A stretch of DNA of 64,000 bases from assembly GCF_013373795.3 (NCBI RefSeq), contig NZ_CP088022.1:2976001-3040000 (forward strand). Direction: 5' to 3'. Below the pieces are notes generated by a model. It worked only from the letters and a program-made list of their open reading frames with translations, did not search any database and was not told where the DNA came from. The position numbers and the translations under genes are program-made. Below, in pieces: positions 9,258 through 19,103 of this stretch (positions within the stretch are counted from its first letter, which is position 1; each line of letters opens with the position of its first letter). Origin of the DNA: Bradyrhizobium quebecense. Lineage in GTDB: Bacteria > Pseudomonadota > Alphaproteobacteria > Rhizobiales > Xanthobacteraceae.

Positions 9258-10373
9258 ATGCCAGAGCGCAAGATCCGGGTCGCGATCCTGTTCGGTGGCC
9301 GTTCCGCCGAGCACGACGTTTCGCGGGCATCAGCCGCCAACGTACTTCGCTCACTCGACCCGGATCGCTATGACGCGACGGCGATCGGCATCACCCGCGA
9401 TGGCCGCTGGGTGGTCACCGATGCGGGAAACGGCGTTGGCACGGGGAGCGGCGCGCTGACCATTCCCGACCAGGGACCGCAACTCGCTTTGCTGCCGGGC
9501 GGACAGGGCCGCGTCGTAGTGCTTCGGGGACCGGCGGCGGGACCAGCGGAATTGCCGGCGTTCGATGTCGTCTTCCCGGTCCTGCATGGCCCGAACGGCG
9601 AAGATGGCACGGTGCAGGGCGCGCTGGAATTGTCGGATGTCGCCTATGTCGGCTCGCGCGTGATGGGTTCGGCGGCCGGCATGGACAAGGACATCGCCAA
9701 GCGCCTGATGCGCGAAGCGGGCTTGCCGATCGTTCCCTTTGTCGTGATGTCGAGCGCCGCTCCCATCAGCTATCACGACGCGGTCAGCGCCCTCGGATCG
9801 CAGGAGGTCTTCGTCAAGCCCGCCAACATGGGATCATCGGTCGGCGTGTCGAGGGTGCGCACCGCGGAGGAGTTCGAGGCCGGCTGCAGATTGGCGTTTC
9901 GTTTCGACACCAAAATCCTGATCGAGCGCGGTGTCGCGCCGATCCGGGAGGTCGAGTGCTCCGTGCTCGAGGATGCCGAGGGCCGCGTCCGTGCCTCCCA
10001 GCTCGGCGAGATCGTTCCGTCCGACAAGCACGGCTTCTATTCCTACGACGCGAAGTATCTCGATGCTGACGGCGCGCTGCTGCAGGTGCCGGCCAACGTG
10101 CCGGCTGCCGTCGCCGAAACCATCAGGGAGCTCGCCATCAAGACATTCCGCGTGCTCGGCTGCGAGGGCATGGCGCGGATCGACTTCTTCCTGCACGGCG
10201 AGCAAGCCTTCGTGAACGAGGCGAACACCCTGCCCGGCTTCACCAACATCAGCATGTATCCGCGGCTGTGGGAGGCCAGCGGCCTGCCGCAATCCGAGCT
10301 GATGGATGTCCTGATCGGCCACGCCCTGGAGCGTCACAAACGCTCCAGGAAGCTGGCATTCGAGCGCGAGTAG
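9258..10373 (+). CDS. ddl: D-alanine--D-alanine ligase
   Basis: ATP-grasp ligase that joins two D-alanines for peptidoglycan. The motifs are in order: GGRSAEHDVS at residues 13-22, LHGPNGEDG, FVKPANMGSSVGVS (ATP lysine and P-loop-like turn), EVECSVL, MARIDFF, and the ligand loop NEANTLPGFTNISMYP. At 371 residues it is of the longer DdlA-like class rather than the roughly 310-residue DdlB class of division clusters, so this is probably a second Ddl. I chose the ATG at 9258, with GAGAGG 7 bases before it; the frame is open further upstream but without homology. Confidence 0.93.
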   Translation: MPERKIRVAILFGGRSAEHDVSRASAANVLRSLDPDRYDATAIGITRDGRWVVTDAGNGVGTGSGALTIPDQGPQLALLPGGQGRVVVLRGPAAGPAELPAFDVVFPVLHGPNGEDGTVQGALELSDVAYVGSRVMGSAAGMDKDIAKRLMREAGLPIVPFVVMSSAAPISYHDAVSALGSQEVFVKPANMGSSVGVSRVRTAEEFEAGCRLAFRFDTKILIERGVAPIREVECSVLEDAEGRVRASQLGEIVPSDKHGFYSYDAKYLDADGALLQVPANVPAAVAETIRELAIKTFRVLGCEGMARIDFFLHGEQAFVNEANTLPGFTNISMYPRLWEASGLPQSELMDVLIGHALERHKRSRKLAFERE

Positions 10374-10383
10374 ACGCGGTTGG

Positions 10384-11523
10384 TTACGCGCCCTTGTTCG
10401 GGTTGATCAGGAATTTCTCGCCGGTCGCGCGCTTGCCGTAGACCGCGATGTTGTCAAGCTGCAGGGTCTCCTGCAGCGACACCACCTTGGTGTAGTGGCT
10501 GGCGAAAGTCGTCTTCAACTCGGCCACCACGCGCTGGCGCAGCTTGTTGCCGGCCTCCGGACCGATCTTCATCAGGAACGGGAACAGCAGCCAGCCGCCG
10601 ATGCCCCAGGCCATGCCGAAGCCGCGCGGCAGCTCGATCTCGCGGGTATCGAGGCTGCCATAGACATAGACCTGCTTGTGCACGTTCGAGCCGTAGCGGC
10701 TGTAGACCTTGGCAGTCTTGTTGATCGCGGTCTCCATCGCGACCAGGATCTGGCCCGCGAGCTTGCCGCCGCCGATCGCATCGAAGGCGATGGTCGCGCC
10801 GGTCTCGACCAGCGCGCCGGTGAGCTTGTCCATGAAATCGGGCGCGCTGGAATCAACGACATGCTTGGCGCCGATCTTGTGCAGGATGTCGGCCTGCTCC
10901 TTGTTGCGCACGATGTTGACGAGGCCGATGCCGTCCTTGAGGCAGATCCTGTTCAGCATCTGGCCGAGGTTCGACGCCGCCGCCGTGTGCACCAGCGCCT
11001 TGTGCCCCTCGCGCCGCATCGTCTCGGTCATGCCGAGCGCGGTCAGCGGATTGACGAAGCAGGACGCGCCTTCCGCCGGCGTGGTGCCGTCGGGCAGCGG
11101 CAGGCATTCATTGACCCGCAGCGTGCGGTATTGCGCATACATCGCGCCGCCGATCATCGCGACGGTGCGGCCCATCAGCGCTTTCGCCGCGTCCGACGAG
11201 CCTGTCCTGATCACGACACCGGCGCCTTCATTGCCGACCGGCATCGACTCGTCGAGCCGCGCGGCGAGGCCAGGCAATGCCGCTTCCGGCACGCGCGCGG
11301 TCACCACAGGCAATTCCTTGCTGCCGGTGACCTTTGCCGCCGCCATGTTGGCCGGGCCGATCAGGAGCCCGAGGTCGGATGGGTTGATCGGGGTCGCCTC
11401 GACCCGGACCACGACCTCGTCGGGACCGGGCTCGGGGGTCGGGACATTGACCAGCGACAATTCCAGTTCGCCATCCTTCTTGAGCAGCGAACGCAGCTGC
11501 AGACCGCTCTTGCCGTCACTCAT
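10384..11523 (-). CDS. Zinc-type alcohol dehydrogenase-like (MDR) oxidoreductase
   Basis: Medium-chain dehydrogenase/reductase of 379 residues. Residues about 35-150 form the GroES-like domain (VVRVEATPINPSDLGLLIG, VGNEGAGVVI); the region HTAAASNLGQMLNRI starts the NAD(P)-binding Rossmann fold. The zinc ligands of classical alcohol dehydrogenases are not obvious, so it resembles the quinone oxidoreductase/enoyl reductase branch. Convergent with ddl (10 bases apart) and just downstream of eno in the same direction. Substrate unknown. Confidence 0.8.
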   Translation of the reverse strand: MSDGKSGLQLRSLLKKDGELELSLVNVPTPEPGPDEVVVRVEATPINPSDLGLLIGPANMAAAKVTGSKELPVVTARVPEAALPGLAARLDESMPVGNEGAGVVIRTGSSDAAKALMGRTVAMIGGAMYAQYRTLRVNECLPLPDGTTPAEGASCFVNPLTALGMTETMRREGHKALVHTAAASNLGQMLNRICLKDGIGLVNIVRNKEQADILHKIGAKHVVDSSAPDFMDKLTGALVETGATIAFDAIGGGKLAGQILVAMETAINKTAKVYSRYGSNVHKQVYVYGSLDTREIELPRGFGMAWGIGGWLLFPFLMKIGPEAGNKLRQRVVAELKTTFASHYTKVVSLQETLQLDNIAVYGKRATGEKFLINPNKGA

Positions 11524-11571
11524 CCCGACCTCCCTTTTTTGCGTCTTGTTCAGTCCCGATCAGTTGGGGCG

Positions 11572-12897
<1,326 letters not shown>

Positions 12898-12976
12898 CTA
12901 GCGCAATGCATCGAGGGGGAAAAGGCCGGGTGACGGACGCCCGATCATAGGCTAGGAGACCCCCCGGAGACCCCGA

Positions 12977-13453
12977 ATGGCGAAGAAATCCAGCAAATCA
13001 ACGACCTCCCCCGGCCTGCAACTCGGCCGTGCGGTGGAATGGCCCGACGCGCCGGAAAAGGCGCGGCTCGACCGCGTGCCCAATCCGCAGGCTGGCACCG
13101 ATTATCTGGTACGCTTCACCGTGCCTGAATTCACCTCGATCTGCCCGGTGACGGGCCAACCGGATTTCGCGCATCTGGTGATCGACTACGTGCCGGGCCG
13201 CTGGCTCTTGGAATCCAAATCGCTGAAGCTGTTCGCCGCGAGCTTCCGCAACCACGGCGCATTCCATGAGGATTGCACGGTCATGATCGGCCGGCGGATA
13301 TCAGACGAGATCAAGCCGAAATGGCTGCGCATCGGCGGCTACTGGTATCCGCGCGGCGGCATTCCGATCGACGTGTTCTTCCAGACCGGCCGGCTGCCGA
13401 AGGGTCTCTGGGTTCCCGATCAGGGCGTCGCGACTTATCGCGGGCGCGGTTAA
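12977..13453 (+). CDS. queF: NADPH-dependent 7-cyano-7-deazaguanine reductase (QueF)
   Basis: Reduces preQ0 to preQ1 in queuosine synthesis. It is the short monomodular form (158 residues) with the T-fold core. The nucleophile cysteine is in [13 protein letters not shown] (C56) with the catalytic Asp in QPDF (D63), the NADPH-binding motif is ESKSLKLF (79-86), and HEDC (97-100) completes the substrate pocket. It is divergent from eno. I see no clear preQ1 riboswitch in the 120-base leader. Confidence 0.95.
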   Translation: MAKKSSKSTTSPGLQLGRAVEWPDAPEKARLDRVPNPQAGTDYLVRFTVPEFTSICPVTGQPDFAHLVIDYVPGRWLLESKSLKLFAASFRNHGAFHEDCTVMIGRRISDEIKPKWLRIGGYWYPRGGIPIDVFFQTGRLPKGLWVPDQGVATYRGRG

Positions 13454-13653
13454 GCCGAGCACCCACGAATTCGCCACGTCCGCTTATTTTCGGAAGACGA
13501 CTTGGAGGCCGACGTGAATTCATGTGCAGCCGCAAGCCTCTCGGCGATCGACAGCGACATTGTTGAGCAATCAACAGGAACTGAGCCGCCACTGCCGGAT
13601 TAGCCTAGGTCAATTTGCGTCCCACGCAAATCACAGCCGGGCTTGCACATTCA

Positions 13654-14016
13654 ATGACACGCTCGGCTGTTCTGGTCGTCGAAGACGATTTTCTGATCCG
13701 CATGCAGGCCGCCGACATGGTCGAGGAAGCTGGGTTCCACGCCATTGAAGCCAGGAACGCCGACGACGCGATAACGATTCTTGAAGCGCGTGACGACATT
13801 CGGGTGATTTTCACCGATATCCAGATGCCCGGCTCGATTGACGGCTTGAGGCTTGCGCATGTCGTTCGCCATCGTTGGCCGCCGATTGCGATCATTGCCA
13901 CGTCAGCCACTGACGTAACCCTCGACGACCTCCCGGCCGGCGGTCATTTCATTCCCAAGCCGTACAGCCTCGCCGACGTCGGGATGCACCTCCGGCAGGT
14001 TACGGCTGACCAATAG
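13654..14016 (+). CDS. Single-domain response regulator (receiver only)
   Basis: A 120-residue receiver domain with no output domain. The acidic pair is at D11-D12, the phosphoacceptor aspartate at D55 in IFTDIQMPG, the Thr/Ser switch in IIATSA and the conserved lysine in IPKPYS (K102). The pattern VLVVEDDFLIR...DIQMPGSIDGL is typical of the stand-alone CheY-like proteins that are numerous in Bradyrhizobium. No kinase is adjacent, so its partner is unknown. The ATG at 13654 is preferred, since upstream codons do not belong to the fold. Confidence 0.88.
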   Translation: MTRSAVLVVEDDFLIRMQAADMVEEAGFHAIEARNADDAITILEARDDIRVIFTDIQMPGSIDGLRLAHVVRHRWPPIAIIATSATDVTLDDLPAGGHFIPKPYSLADVGMHLRQVTADQ

Positions 14017-14109
14017 TGGGCGATTGCGCACAGGCGTCACCTGGACGCCAATTGGTTGCCACGGTCCGGCATGAGATCCAATGCGCGAGAGATCAGGATG
14101 TACGGCCTT

Positions 14110-14304
14110 TCATGACGCGGCTCCGTTGTCGAACATGTTGCGAAAGCCTCGCGGCAGCCGCGCCTCGCCTTCAGGCATATGGCAATGAGGACATGGCGAC
14201 CCGGCCCCACAACACGTGCAGGCGTCGGGACCTGTCCATGGCTGATCCTCGTGAGTCTCACAGACCCAGCGCGTGTCATCACAAAGGATGCAATGACCGA
14301 TCAT
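14110..14304 (-). CDS. Small CxxC-rich protein (64 aa)
   Basis: A 64-residue hypothetical with several cysteine pairs: CILC at the start, CTCCGAGSPCPHC in the middle, and a tail MPEGEARLPRGFRNMF. This looks like a small zinc-binding knuckle protein of a type common in Bradyrhizobium. Its ATG overlaps the TGA of the upstream gene (ATGA at 14301-14304), so the two are translationally coupled. Function unknown. Confidence 0.65.
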   Translation of the reverse strand: MIGHCILCDDTRWVCETHEDQPWTGPDACTCCGAGSPCPHCHMPEGEARLPRGFRNMFDNGAAS

Positions 14305-14495
14305 GACAGCTCGGCGGACGTGCGGAACAATCGCCAGCCCAAATAGCTAAAAGTGCCCGACCATTGATGCACCAATCTGGCGCAGTGAACGCAGTGAAAC
14401 TTTCCACTGCGATCATTGCGATCCTGTGAGGCCTCATATGTGGCGCCACAGCTCTCGCAGGAAAAATATACTGAAATGTGAGGTAAACTGATCAT
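14301..14495 (-). CDS. Small zinc-ribbon-like protein (64 aa)
   Basis: A 64-residue protein beginning MISLPHISVYFSCESCGATY with a second pair CVHC about 25 residues on, the spacing of a one-knuckle zinc ribbon. The tryptophan-rich tail (VHQWSGTFSYLGWRLF) may pack on the metal site. I start at the ATG at 14495; the frame is open further upstream but that part has no cysteine pattern or sensible composition. It overlaps the next small gene by 4 bases. Confidence 0.6.
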   Translation of the reverse strand: MISLPHISVYFSCESCGATYEASQDRNDRSGKFHCVHCARLVHQWSGTFSYLGWRLFRTSAELS

Positions 14496-14717
14496 TTGGC
14501 TGCGCTGCTCCCTGAGTGGGGCGAAAGCGCAACCGGCGTTCTCATCACCGATAGAAGCCACGGGCCGGGCGGCGATGCGGAAAGCATACGCCGATCCGGC
14601 TGGCAGCGATAGGGCCACGATCAAAAGCGATGCGGTGGACATCCGGTCTGAACACCGACGGATGTTTCTTTCGAAGCCAACACCACCGTTGAAGCCGCTT
14701 TGCGGCGACATTCGATG

Positions 14718-14924
14718 TCACGGTATCCGCACCTGGCATTTCAAACACTGAAAGCAGCAGATCTCCGGATCAATGCACGCGAAGCCGGCTGGCACATGGT
14801 CGGCGCGCGTACCGCTATCGCCTCTCACATAGGCATAGCCATCCGCCTGAGACAGAATAGCCACGTCGATGCTCCCGCAGCGTGGGCACTCGAGGTCTAC
14901 GGTCCATCTATCGCGCGCGACCAT
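14718..14924 (-). CDS. Small zinc-ribbon-like protein (68 aa)
   Basis: A 68-residue protein with CPRCGS near the N-terminus and CFQCLKCQVRIP at the C-terminus, the two halves of a zinc ribbon, with a variable aromatic middle (ADGYAYVRG). It shares layout with the two small cysteine-pair genes just downstream on the same strand, which suggests a local family of small metal-binding proteins. A CGAGG lies about 13-17 bases before the ATG. Function unknown. Confidence 0.6.
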   Translation of the reverse strand: MVARDRWTVDLECPRCGSIDVAILSQADGYAYVRGDSGTRADHVPAGFACIDPEICCFQCLKCQVRIP

Positions 14925-15026
14925 CGGTCAATATGCCTCGTTGGAGCGACTGCTTGAATAGCGAGCACTAAGGCGACTGAACGACACGATACCTTGATGC
15001 TTGTGTGTCCACGACCTGAGGGATCG

Positions 15027-16235
15027 CTAGGGCTCGACGTCCGGGCGCAGGTCGGCGTCGGCCGGTCGCCGCTGCTTCAGGAATTTCGCGCAGATGAAGC
15101 CAAGCACGACCATCACGGCGGCGGCGGAAACCAGCGTCGCGGTCTTGCCGGCATGTTGCAGGCCGAAGCCATAGGCGATCGGGCCGACGGTCTGCCCCAT
15201 GAAGAAGAAGAACGAGTGCAGCGACAGCGCGGTGGCGCGCGCCTCGACCGACAGCTCGCTGGCGAACACCTGCAGGCAGCCATGGATCATGTAGAAGCCG
15301 AGGCCCATCACCAGGAGGCCCGCCATCTGCAGCTTCCAGTGCGGCCCGAAGGCGACGCCGACCAGCTGGATGCCGACCAGCGCTGCGCCGACGACCATCA
15401 TGCCCCTCACGCCGATCAACGGCAGCAGGCGCGCCACCGTCAGCGTGTAGAGCAATCCGCCGATCGCAAAGCCTGCGATCACGATACCGGCGATCGAGAG
15501 CGAGGTCTCGCCGAGTTCGAACAGGAACGAGGCGATGAAGGGAAACAGCCCGAGCACGCAGCAGCCCTCGATGAAGACCGCCGAGTAGCAGATCCGCGCG
15601 TTCGGATTGGTGAAGATGGTGCGATAGCCGTGGCGAAGCGCCTTCAGGCTGGTGCGCGGCGGACGGTTCAGCGCAGCGCCGCGGAAGCCGGCCGCAACCG
15701 CCAGTGCTACGATGATCACGAGGCCGCCGAGCACGGCGAGCACACCGCGCCAGCCGAGGAAATCGCCGATCAGACCGGAGGCCGTGGCGCCGAGCAAATT
15801 GCCGGTCATCGAGCCTGCGAGCGTTCGCCCGATCGCAAGCTGCCGCTTGTCGGCACCGACGAGATCGCTGGTCAGCGACAGCGCCACCGGAAACACGCCG
15901 CCCGAGCCGATGCCGGCGAGGATGCGGGTCACGAACAACATCGGAAACGAGGTCGAGAGTGCGCCGAGGATGTTGGCGACGCCGAGCAGCCCAAGGCAGA
16001 TCGTCATCAACCGCGCCTTGCCGAACAAATCGGCGGCGGCGCCGATCGCCGGCTGGACCGCAGCGAAGGTGAAGGCGAACACCGCGGCGAAGCTCGCCGC
16101 GGTCGCGATGCTGACGCCAAAATCCTCCGCGACATGCGGCAGCACCGGATCGAGAGCGCGCACCGACAGGCTCGCCGCGAAGGTCGCCAGCGTGATGACG
16201 TTGAGGGCCGGCGGCATGCCGCTCGTTGCGGTCAT
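15027..16235 (-). CDS. MFS transporter (drug/sugar efflux type)
   Basis: A 402-residue major facilitator with about 12 hydrophobic segments. It shows the loop 2-3 signature region AIGAAADLFGKARLM, the helix 4 region LFVTRILAGIGSGGVFPVALSL and the helix 5 motif region IGRTLAGSMTGNLLGATASGL, which resembles the antiporter motif of drug:H+ transporters such as the arabinose/drug efflux group. It follows kdsA by 15 bases on the same strand and may be co-transcribed. Substrate cannot be told from sequence. Confidence 0.85.
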   Translation of the reverse strand: MTATSGMPPALNVITLATFAASLSVRALDPVLPHVAEDFGVSIATAASFAAVFAFTFAAVQPAIGAAADLFGKARLMTICLGLLGVANILGALSTSFPMLFVTRILAGIGSGGVFPVALSLTSDLVGADKRQLAIGRTLAGSMTGNLLGATASGLIGDFLGWRGVLAVLGGLVIIVALAVAAGFRGAALNRPPRTSLKALRHGYRTIFTNPNARICYSAVFIEGCCVLGLFPFIASFLFELGETSLSIAGIVIAGFAIGGLLYTLTVARLLPLIGVRGMMVVGAALVGIQLVGVAFGPHWKLQMAGLLVMGLGFYMIHGCLQVFASELSVEARATALSLHSFFFFMGQTVGPIAYGFGLQHAGKTATLVSAAAVMVVLGFICAKFLKQRRPADADLRPDVEP

Positions 16236-16250
16236 GTCGTTGTCCGCCGA

Positions 16251-17108
16251 TCAGGCTGCTGTCTTGGCGAGCGCGTCGAACTGCATCAGCCGCTTGACGA
16301 GGAATTCGAAGTCGCGGAGCGGCACCATGTTGGGACCGTCGGACGGCGCGTGATCCGGATCGGGATGGGTCTCGATGAACACGCCGGCAACGCCGACCGC
16401 GACCGCGGCGCGCGCCAGCACCGGCACGAATTCGCGTTCGCCGCCCGAGGACGTGCCTTTGCCGCCCGGCTGCTGCACCGAATGGGTGGCGTCGAAGATC
16501 ACAGGCGCACCGGTGGTGCGCGCCAGGATCGGCAACGCGCGCATGTCGGACACCAGCGTATTGTAGCCGAACGACGCGCCGCGCTCGGTGACCAGCACAT
16601 TGGCATTGCCGGCGCCGGTGATCTTGCTGACCACATTCGCCATGTCCCATGGCGCCAGGAACTGACCCTTCTTGACGTTGACGACCTTGCCGGTCGCAGC
16701 CGCAGCCAGCAGAAGATCCGTCTGCCGGCACAGGAAGGCCGGGATCTGCAGCACGTCGACCGCCTGCGCCGCCTCAGCGCACTGGTCGGGTTCATGCACG
16801 TCGGTCAGCACGGGCAGCCCAAGCGAAGAACGGATCTCGGCGAAGATCGGCAGCGCCTGCTTCAGCCCGATGCCGCGCGCGGCCGACGCGCTGGTGCGGT
16901 TCGCCTTGTCGAACGAGGTCTTGTACACCAGACCGATCTTGAGCCTTGCTGCGATCTCCTTCAGCGCGGACGCCACTTCGAGCGCATGCGCGCGGCTCTC
17001 GAGCTGGCAGGGACCGGCGATGATCGAGATCGGCAAGGCATTGCCGAATTTCGCCGATCCGACGGCAACGATCGGCGCGGCGGCTGGCGCGGAAACCTGA
17101 TTTGTCAA
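16251..17108 (-). CDS. kdsA: 3-deoxy-8-phosphooctulonate synthase (KDO8P synthase)
   Basis: Condenses arabinose 5-phosphate with phosphoenolpyruvate to make the KDO precursor of lipopolysaccharide. The 285-residue TIM barrel has [10 protein letters not shown] near residue 29, [13 protein letters not shown], the [11 protein letters not shown] loop, [13 protein letters not shown] and a C-terminal [11 protein letters not shown] with [17 protein letters not shown]. Complete and of normal length. It supplies the same outer-membrane pathway as the lpx operon at the right end of the window. Confidence 0.96.
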   Translation of the reverse strand: MTNQVSAPAAAPIVAVGSAKFGNALPISIIAGPCQLESRAHALEVASALKEIAARLKIGLVYKTSFDKANRTSASAARGIGLKQALPIFAEIRSSLGLPVLTDVHEPDQCAEAAQAVDVLQIPAFLCRQTDLLLAAAATGKVVNVKKGQFLAPWDMANVVSKITGAGNANVLVTERGASFGYNTLVSDMRALPILARTTGAPVIFDATHSVQQPGGKGTSSGGEREFVPVLARAAVAVGVAGVFIETHPDPDHAPSDGPNMVPLRDFEFLVKRLMQFDALAKTAA

Positions 17109-17274
17109 AATGCTGCATCCTTTTGCCGGCGACCATGCAATCCCGCGCCGGAGGGATCAAGCCATCCCGCACGATGAGGGGGTTGCGCTGACGCCGTGGG
17201 TGCGCCGTGCTATCACAATCCTGCCCCAACCGCTCCTATAAGTTGTCGCGGAACGGATTCCCATGAGGAACGAA

Positions 17275-17610
17275 ATGCGCATCTCGGTTGTGATCGGAGC
17301 TGTGACCGCCCTATCGGCGATGCCGGGCCTGGCGCACGCCCAGACCAGCAGCCAACCCGGCATCGTCACCGGCGGCGCCGCAGGCGTCACCGTCAACGGC
17401 AAGCCGGCCGCGCGCAGCGGCGACACCACCAGCAATGGCGGTCCGCTCGTCGAGGGCGTGCCCAACGTCCTGATCAACGGCAAGCCGGCCGTGGTGATGG
17501 GCGATCGCACGCATTGCGGCGGCAAGACCACTTCAGGCAGCCACGGCGTCTTCATCAACGGCAAGCCGATGGTCCGCGAGGGCGATCAGACGTCGGGCTG
17601 CCCGCAATAG
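17275..17610 (+). CDS. Secreted PAAR-like repeat protein
   Basis: The mature protein is built of three copies of a [VI]NGKPxxxxGD unit (VNGKPAARSGD, INGKPAVVMGD, INGKPMVREGD), with THCGG and SGC near the metal-binding end. This is the pattern of PAAR/DUF4150 spike-tip proteins. Unusually, a Sec signal peptide precedes it (RISVVIGAVTALSAMPGLAHA, cleaved after AHA). The second ATG at 17275 has GAGGAACGA directly before it and is preferred; 17263 is the alternative. No VgrG, Hcp or effector gene is near, so a type VI role is not supported. About 111 residues. Confidence 0.75.
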   Translation: MRISVVIGAVTALSAMPGLAHAQTSSQPGIVTGGAAGVTVNGKPAARSGDTTSNGGPLVEGVPNVLINGKPAVVMGDRTHCGGKTTSGSHGVFINGKPMVREGDQTSGCPQ

Positions 17611-17929
17611 TTTCGCCGCGGCATTTCGGACGGGACCCGCTACAGCAGATGGCGCACTGTGCCTCGCCGGCGAGAAACTCGCCACCGCAGGTCCGCGCGG
17701 CCAAAATATCGAAAACAACCCCATGCAAAGGCGCTGGCGGCTACCGGCGTTCGACATGGCACCTTGACCCGTCGGGCAAATCAGGGATATATTTCCAGTA
17801 TTCCGAAATCGTGCAAGCACCCTCTCGCCTGCCGTCGTTGCGCGGAGCGACAGCGACGAAGCACTCCATCGCTCGCATATGCGGTGCCAATGGATTGCTT
17901 CGCTCTGCTCGCAATGACGGCAGCCTGCG
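17611..17929. other. Gene-free stretch with one palindromic repeat
   Basis: Between the PAAR-like gene and the convergent NIPSNAP gene. The first 220 bases show no convincing frame or RNA signal; the rest is occupied by the family B palindromic repeat at 17832-17920. Confidence 0.6.
17832..17920. repeat. Intergenic palindromic repeat, family B (copy 1)
   Basis: Imperfect inverted repeat whose right arm reads ATGGATTGCTTCGCTCTGCT then CGCAATGACGG and whose left arm begins CCGTCGTTGCGCGGAGCGA. The same element is present in better preserved form at 24889-24976. It lies just downstream of the NIPSNAP gene and may terminate its transcript. Confidence 0.75.
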
Positions 17930-18256
17930 TCACTTCACCGCTGAGAACGCGGTCGGCACCAACAGCTGGTTTTCGATGGTGAGAACGATCTGGCCGTCCT
18001 CCTCGGTCTTGGCGCGCGCGGCGATCCATTCCGGATCGGTCGCGAACGCGGTCCATTTCTTCTCGCGTTCGGCGAGCGATTCCCAGGCCAGCAGATAGGT
18101 CAGGTCCTGGTTGGATTCGCCGACCAGCGTCGTGAAGAAGCCGGCCTGCCTGATGCCGTGCTTGTCCCAGAGCTTCAGCGTGATGGTCTCGAAGCGCTTG
18201 AGCAGCGCCGGCAGCCGGCCCGGCAGGCAGCGATAGACGCGGGTCTCGTAGATCAT
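17930..18256 (-). CDS. NIPSNAP family protein
   Basis: A 108-residue ferredoxin-like fold protein of the NIPSNAP family (dimeric alpha-beta barrel). It shows the typical start MIYETRVYRCLPGRLPALLKRFE, GFFTTLVGESNQDLTYLLAWES in the middle, and EWIAARAKTEEDGQIV in the second helix. Cellular role is unknown in bacteria. It is divergent from the response regulator gene; the shared 170-base gap holds the direct repeat at 18366-18384. Confidence 0.85.
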   Translation of the reverse strand: MIYETRVYRCLPGRLPALLKRFETITLKLWDKHGIRQAGFFTTLVGESNQDLTYLLAWESLAEREKKWTAFATDPEWIAARAKTEEDGQIVLTIENQLLVPTAFSAVK

Positions 18257-18365
18257 TGGCAGTCCTCCTAGATCCTGTTGTGCGGGCGGTTATAGCCAGC
18301 GGGTTCCAGACTGTCTTGAGGGGGCGGCAACATGGCACCCCTGCTCATCGCAAGCGGCCATTTCC

Positions 18366-18384
18366 GCAATGTTGTTGCAATGTT
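18366..18384 (+). promoter_or_regulatory. Tandem GCAATGTT repeat, putative response-regulator operator
   Basis: Two exact copies of GCAATGTT (18366-18373 and 18377-18384) with an 11-base period, ending 44 bases before the response regulator start. OmpR-family regulators usually bind such direct repeats spaced by one helical turn. Nearly the same double repeat occurs upstream of the methyltransferase gene at 20613-20631, suggesting autoregulation plus control of that target. Confidence 0.55.
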
Positions 18385-18428
18385 ACTTGCCCTACAACCG
18401 GCCGTACGGGAACTGGACCCAAAAGCAC

Positions 18429-19103
18429 ATGCGGATACTGCTGGTTGAAGACGAGGCCGAAATGGCGGCGGCGCTGTCACAGGCGCTGAAGGGCTACGAC
18501 ATGGTCGTCGATCATGTGCCGACCCTTGCCGAGGCCGAGGAAGCGATTTCCGCCGACGTGCATGGCGCCGTCCTGCTCGACCGCCAGCTCCCCGACGGCG
18601 ACGGCCTCACGCTGATCCCGAAGCTGCGCGCCAAGGCCGACGGCGTTCCGATTATCGTGCTGACCGCGCGCGGCGATCTCGCCGACCGCATCACCGGCCT
18701 CGACAGCGGTGCCGACGATTATCTGGCCAAGCCGTTTGCGGTCGAGGAGCTGTTGGCGCGGCTGCGCGCCGTGCTGCGCCGTCCCGCCGGCGTGCAGTTC
18801 GAGATCATCAAGGCCGGCCGGATGGCGTTCGATTGCAGCCATCGCGAGGCCAGCGTCAATGGCCGCCCGCTCGAGCTGCCGCGACGCGAGCTGCTGGTTC
18901 TGGAGACGCTGCTGCGCCGGATGGGCCGCACCGTGCTGCGCGCGACGCTGGAGGAAGCTGTCTACAATTTCGAGGACGAGATTCAGTCGAACGCGCTCGA
19001 CGCTCACGTCTCGCGGCTGCGGCGCAAGCTCGCCGACTCCGATGCCGGCGTCGAGATCCACAGCATCCGCGGCGTGGGCTACCTGCTGAAGCAGGTATCA
19101 TGA
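18429..19103 (+). CDS. OmpR-family response regulator
   Basis: A 224-residue two-domain regulator of the QseB/PmrA/TctD branch. The receiver domain has E7-D8, phosphoacceptor D51 in VLLDRQLPDGDG, T79 in IVLTARGD and K101 in DYLAKPF. A winged-helix DNA-binding domain covers about 125-224 (LPRRELLVLETLLRRMG, SNALDAHVSRLRRKL, IRGVGYLL). The stop overlaps the start of the kinase gene (ATGA), so the two are one operon. Confidence 0.93.
   Translation: MRILLVEDEAEMAAALSQALKGYDMVVDHVPTLAEAEEAISADVHGAVLLDRQLPDGDGLTLIPKLRAKADGVPIIVLTARGDLADRITGLDSGADDYLAKPFAVEELLARLRAVLRRPAGVQFEIIKAGRMAFDCSHREASVNGRPLELPRRELLVLETLLRRMGRTVLRATLEEAVYNFEDEIQSNALDAHVSRLRRKLADSDAGVEIHSIRGVGYLLKQVS

Noticed and set aside
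14994..17177. A 727-codon plus-strand frame
   Set aside because: Antisense shadow of the MFS gene and kdsA; low-complexity Arg/Glu/Gln-rich translation.
17263..17610. Type VI secretion island
   Set aside because: Only one PAAR-like gene, with a signal peptide; no VgrG, Hcp, Tss or effector genes in the neighbourhood.
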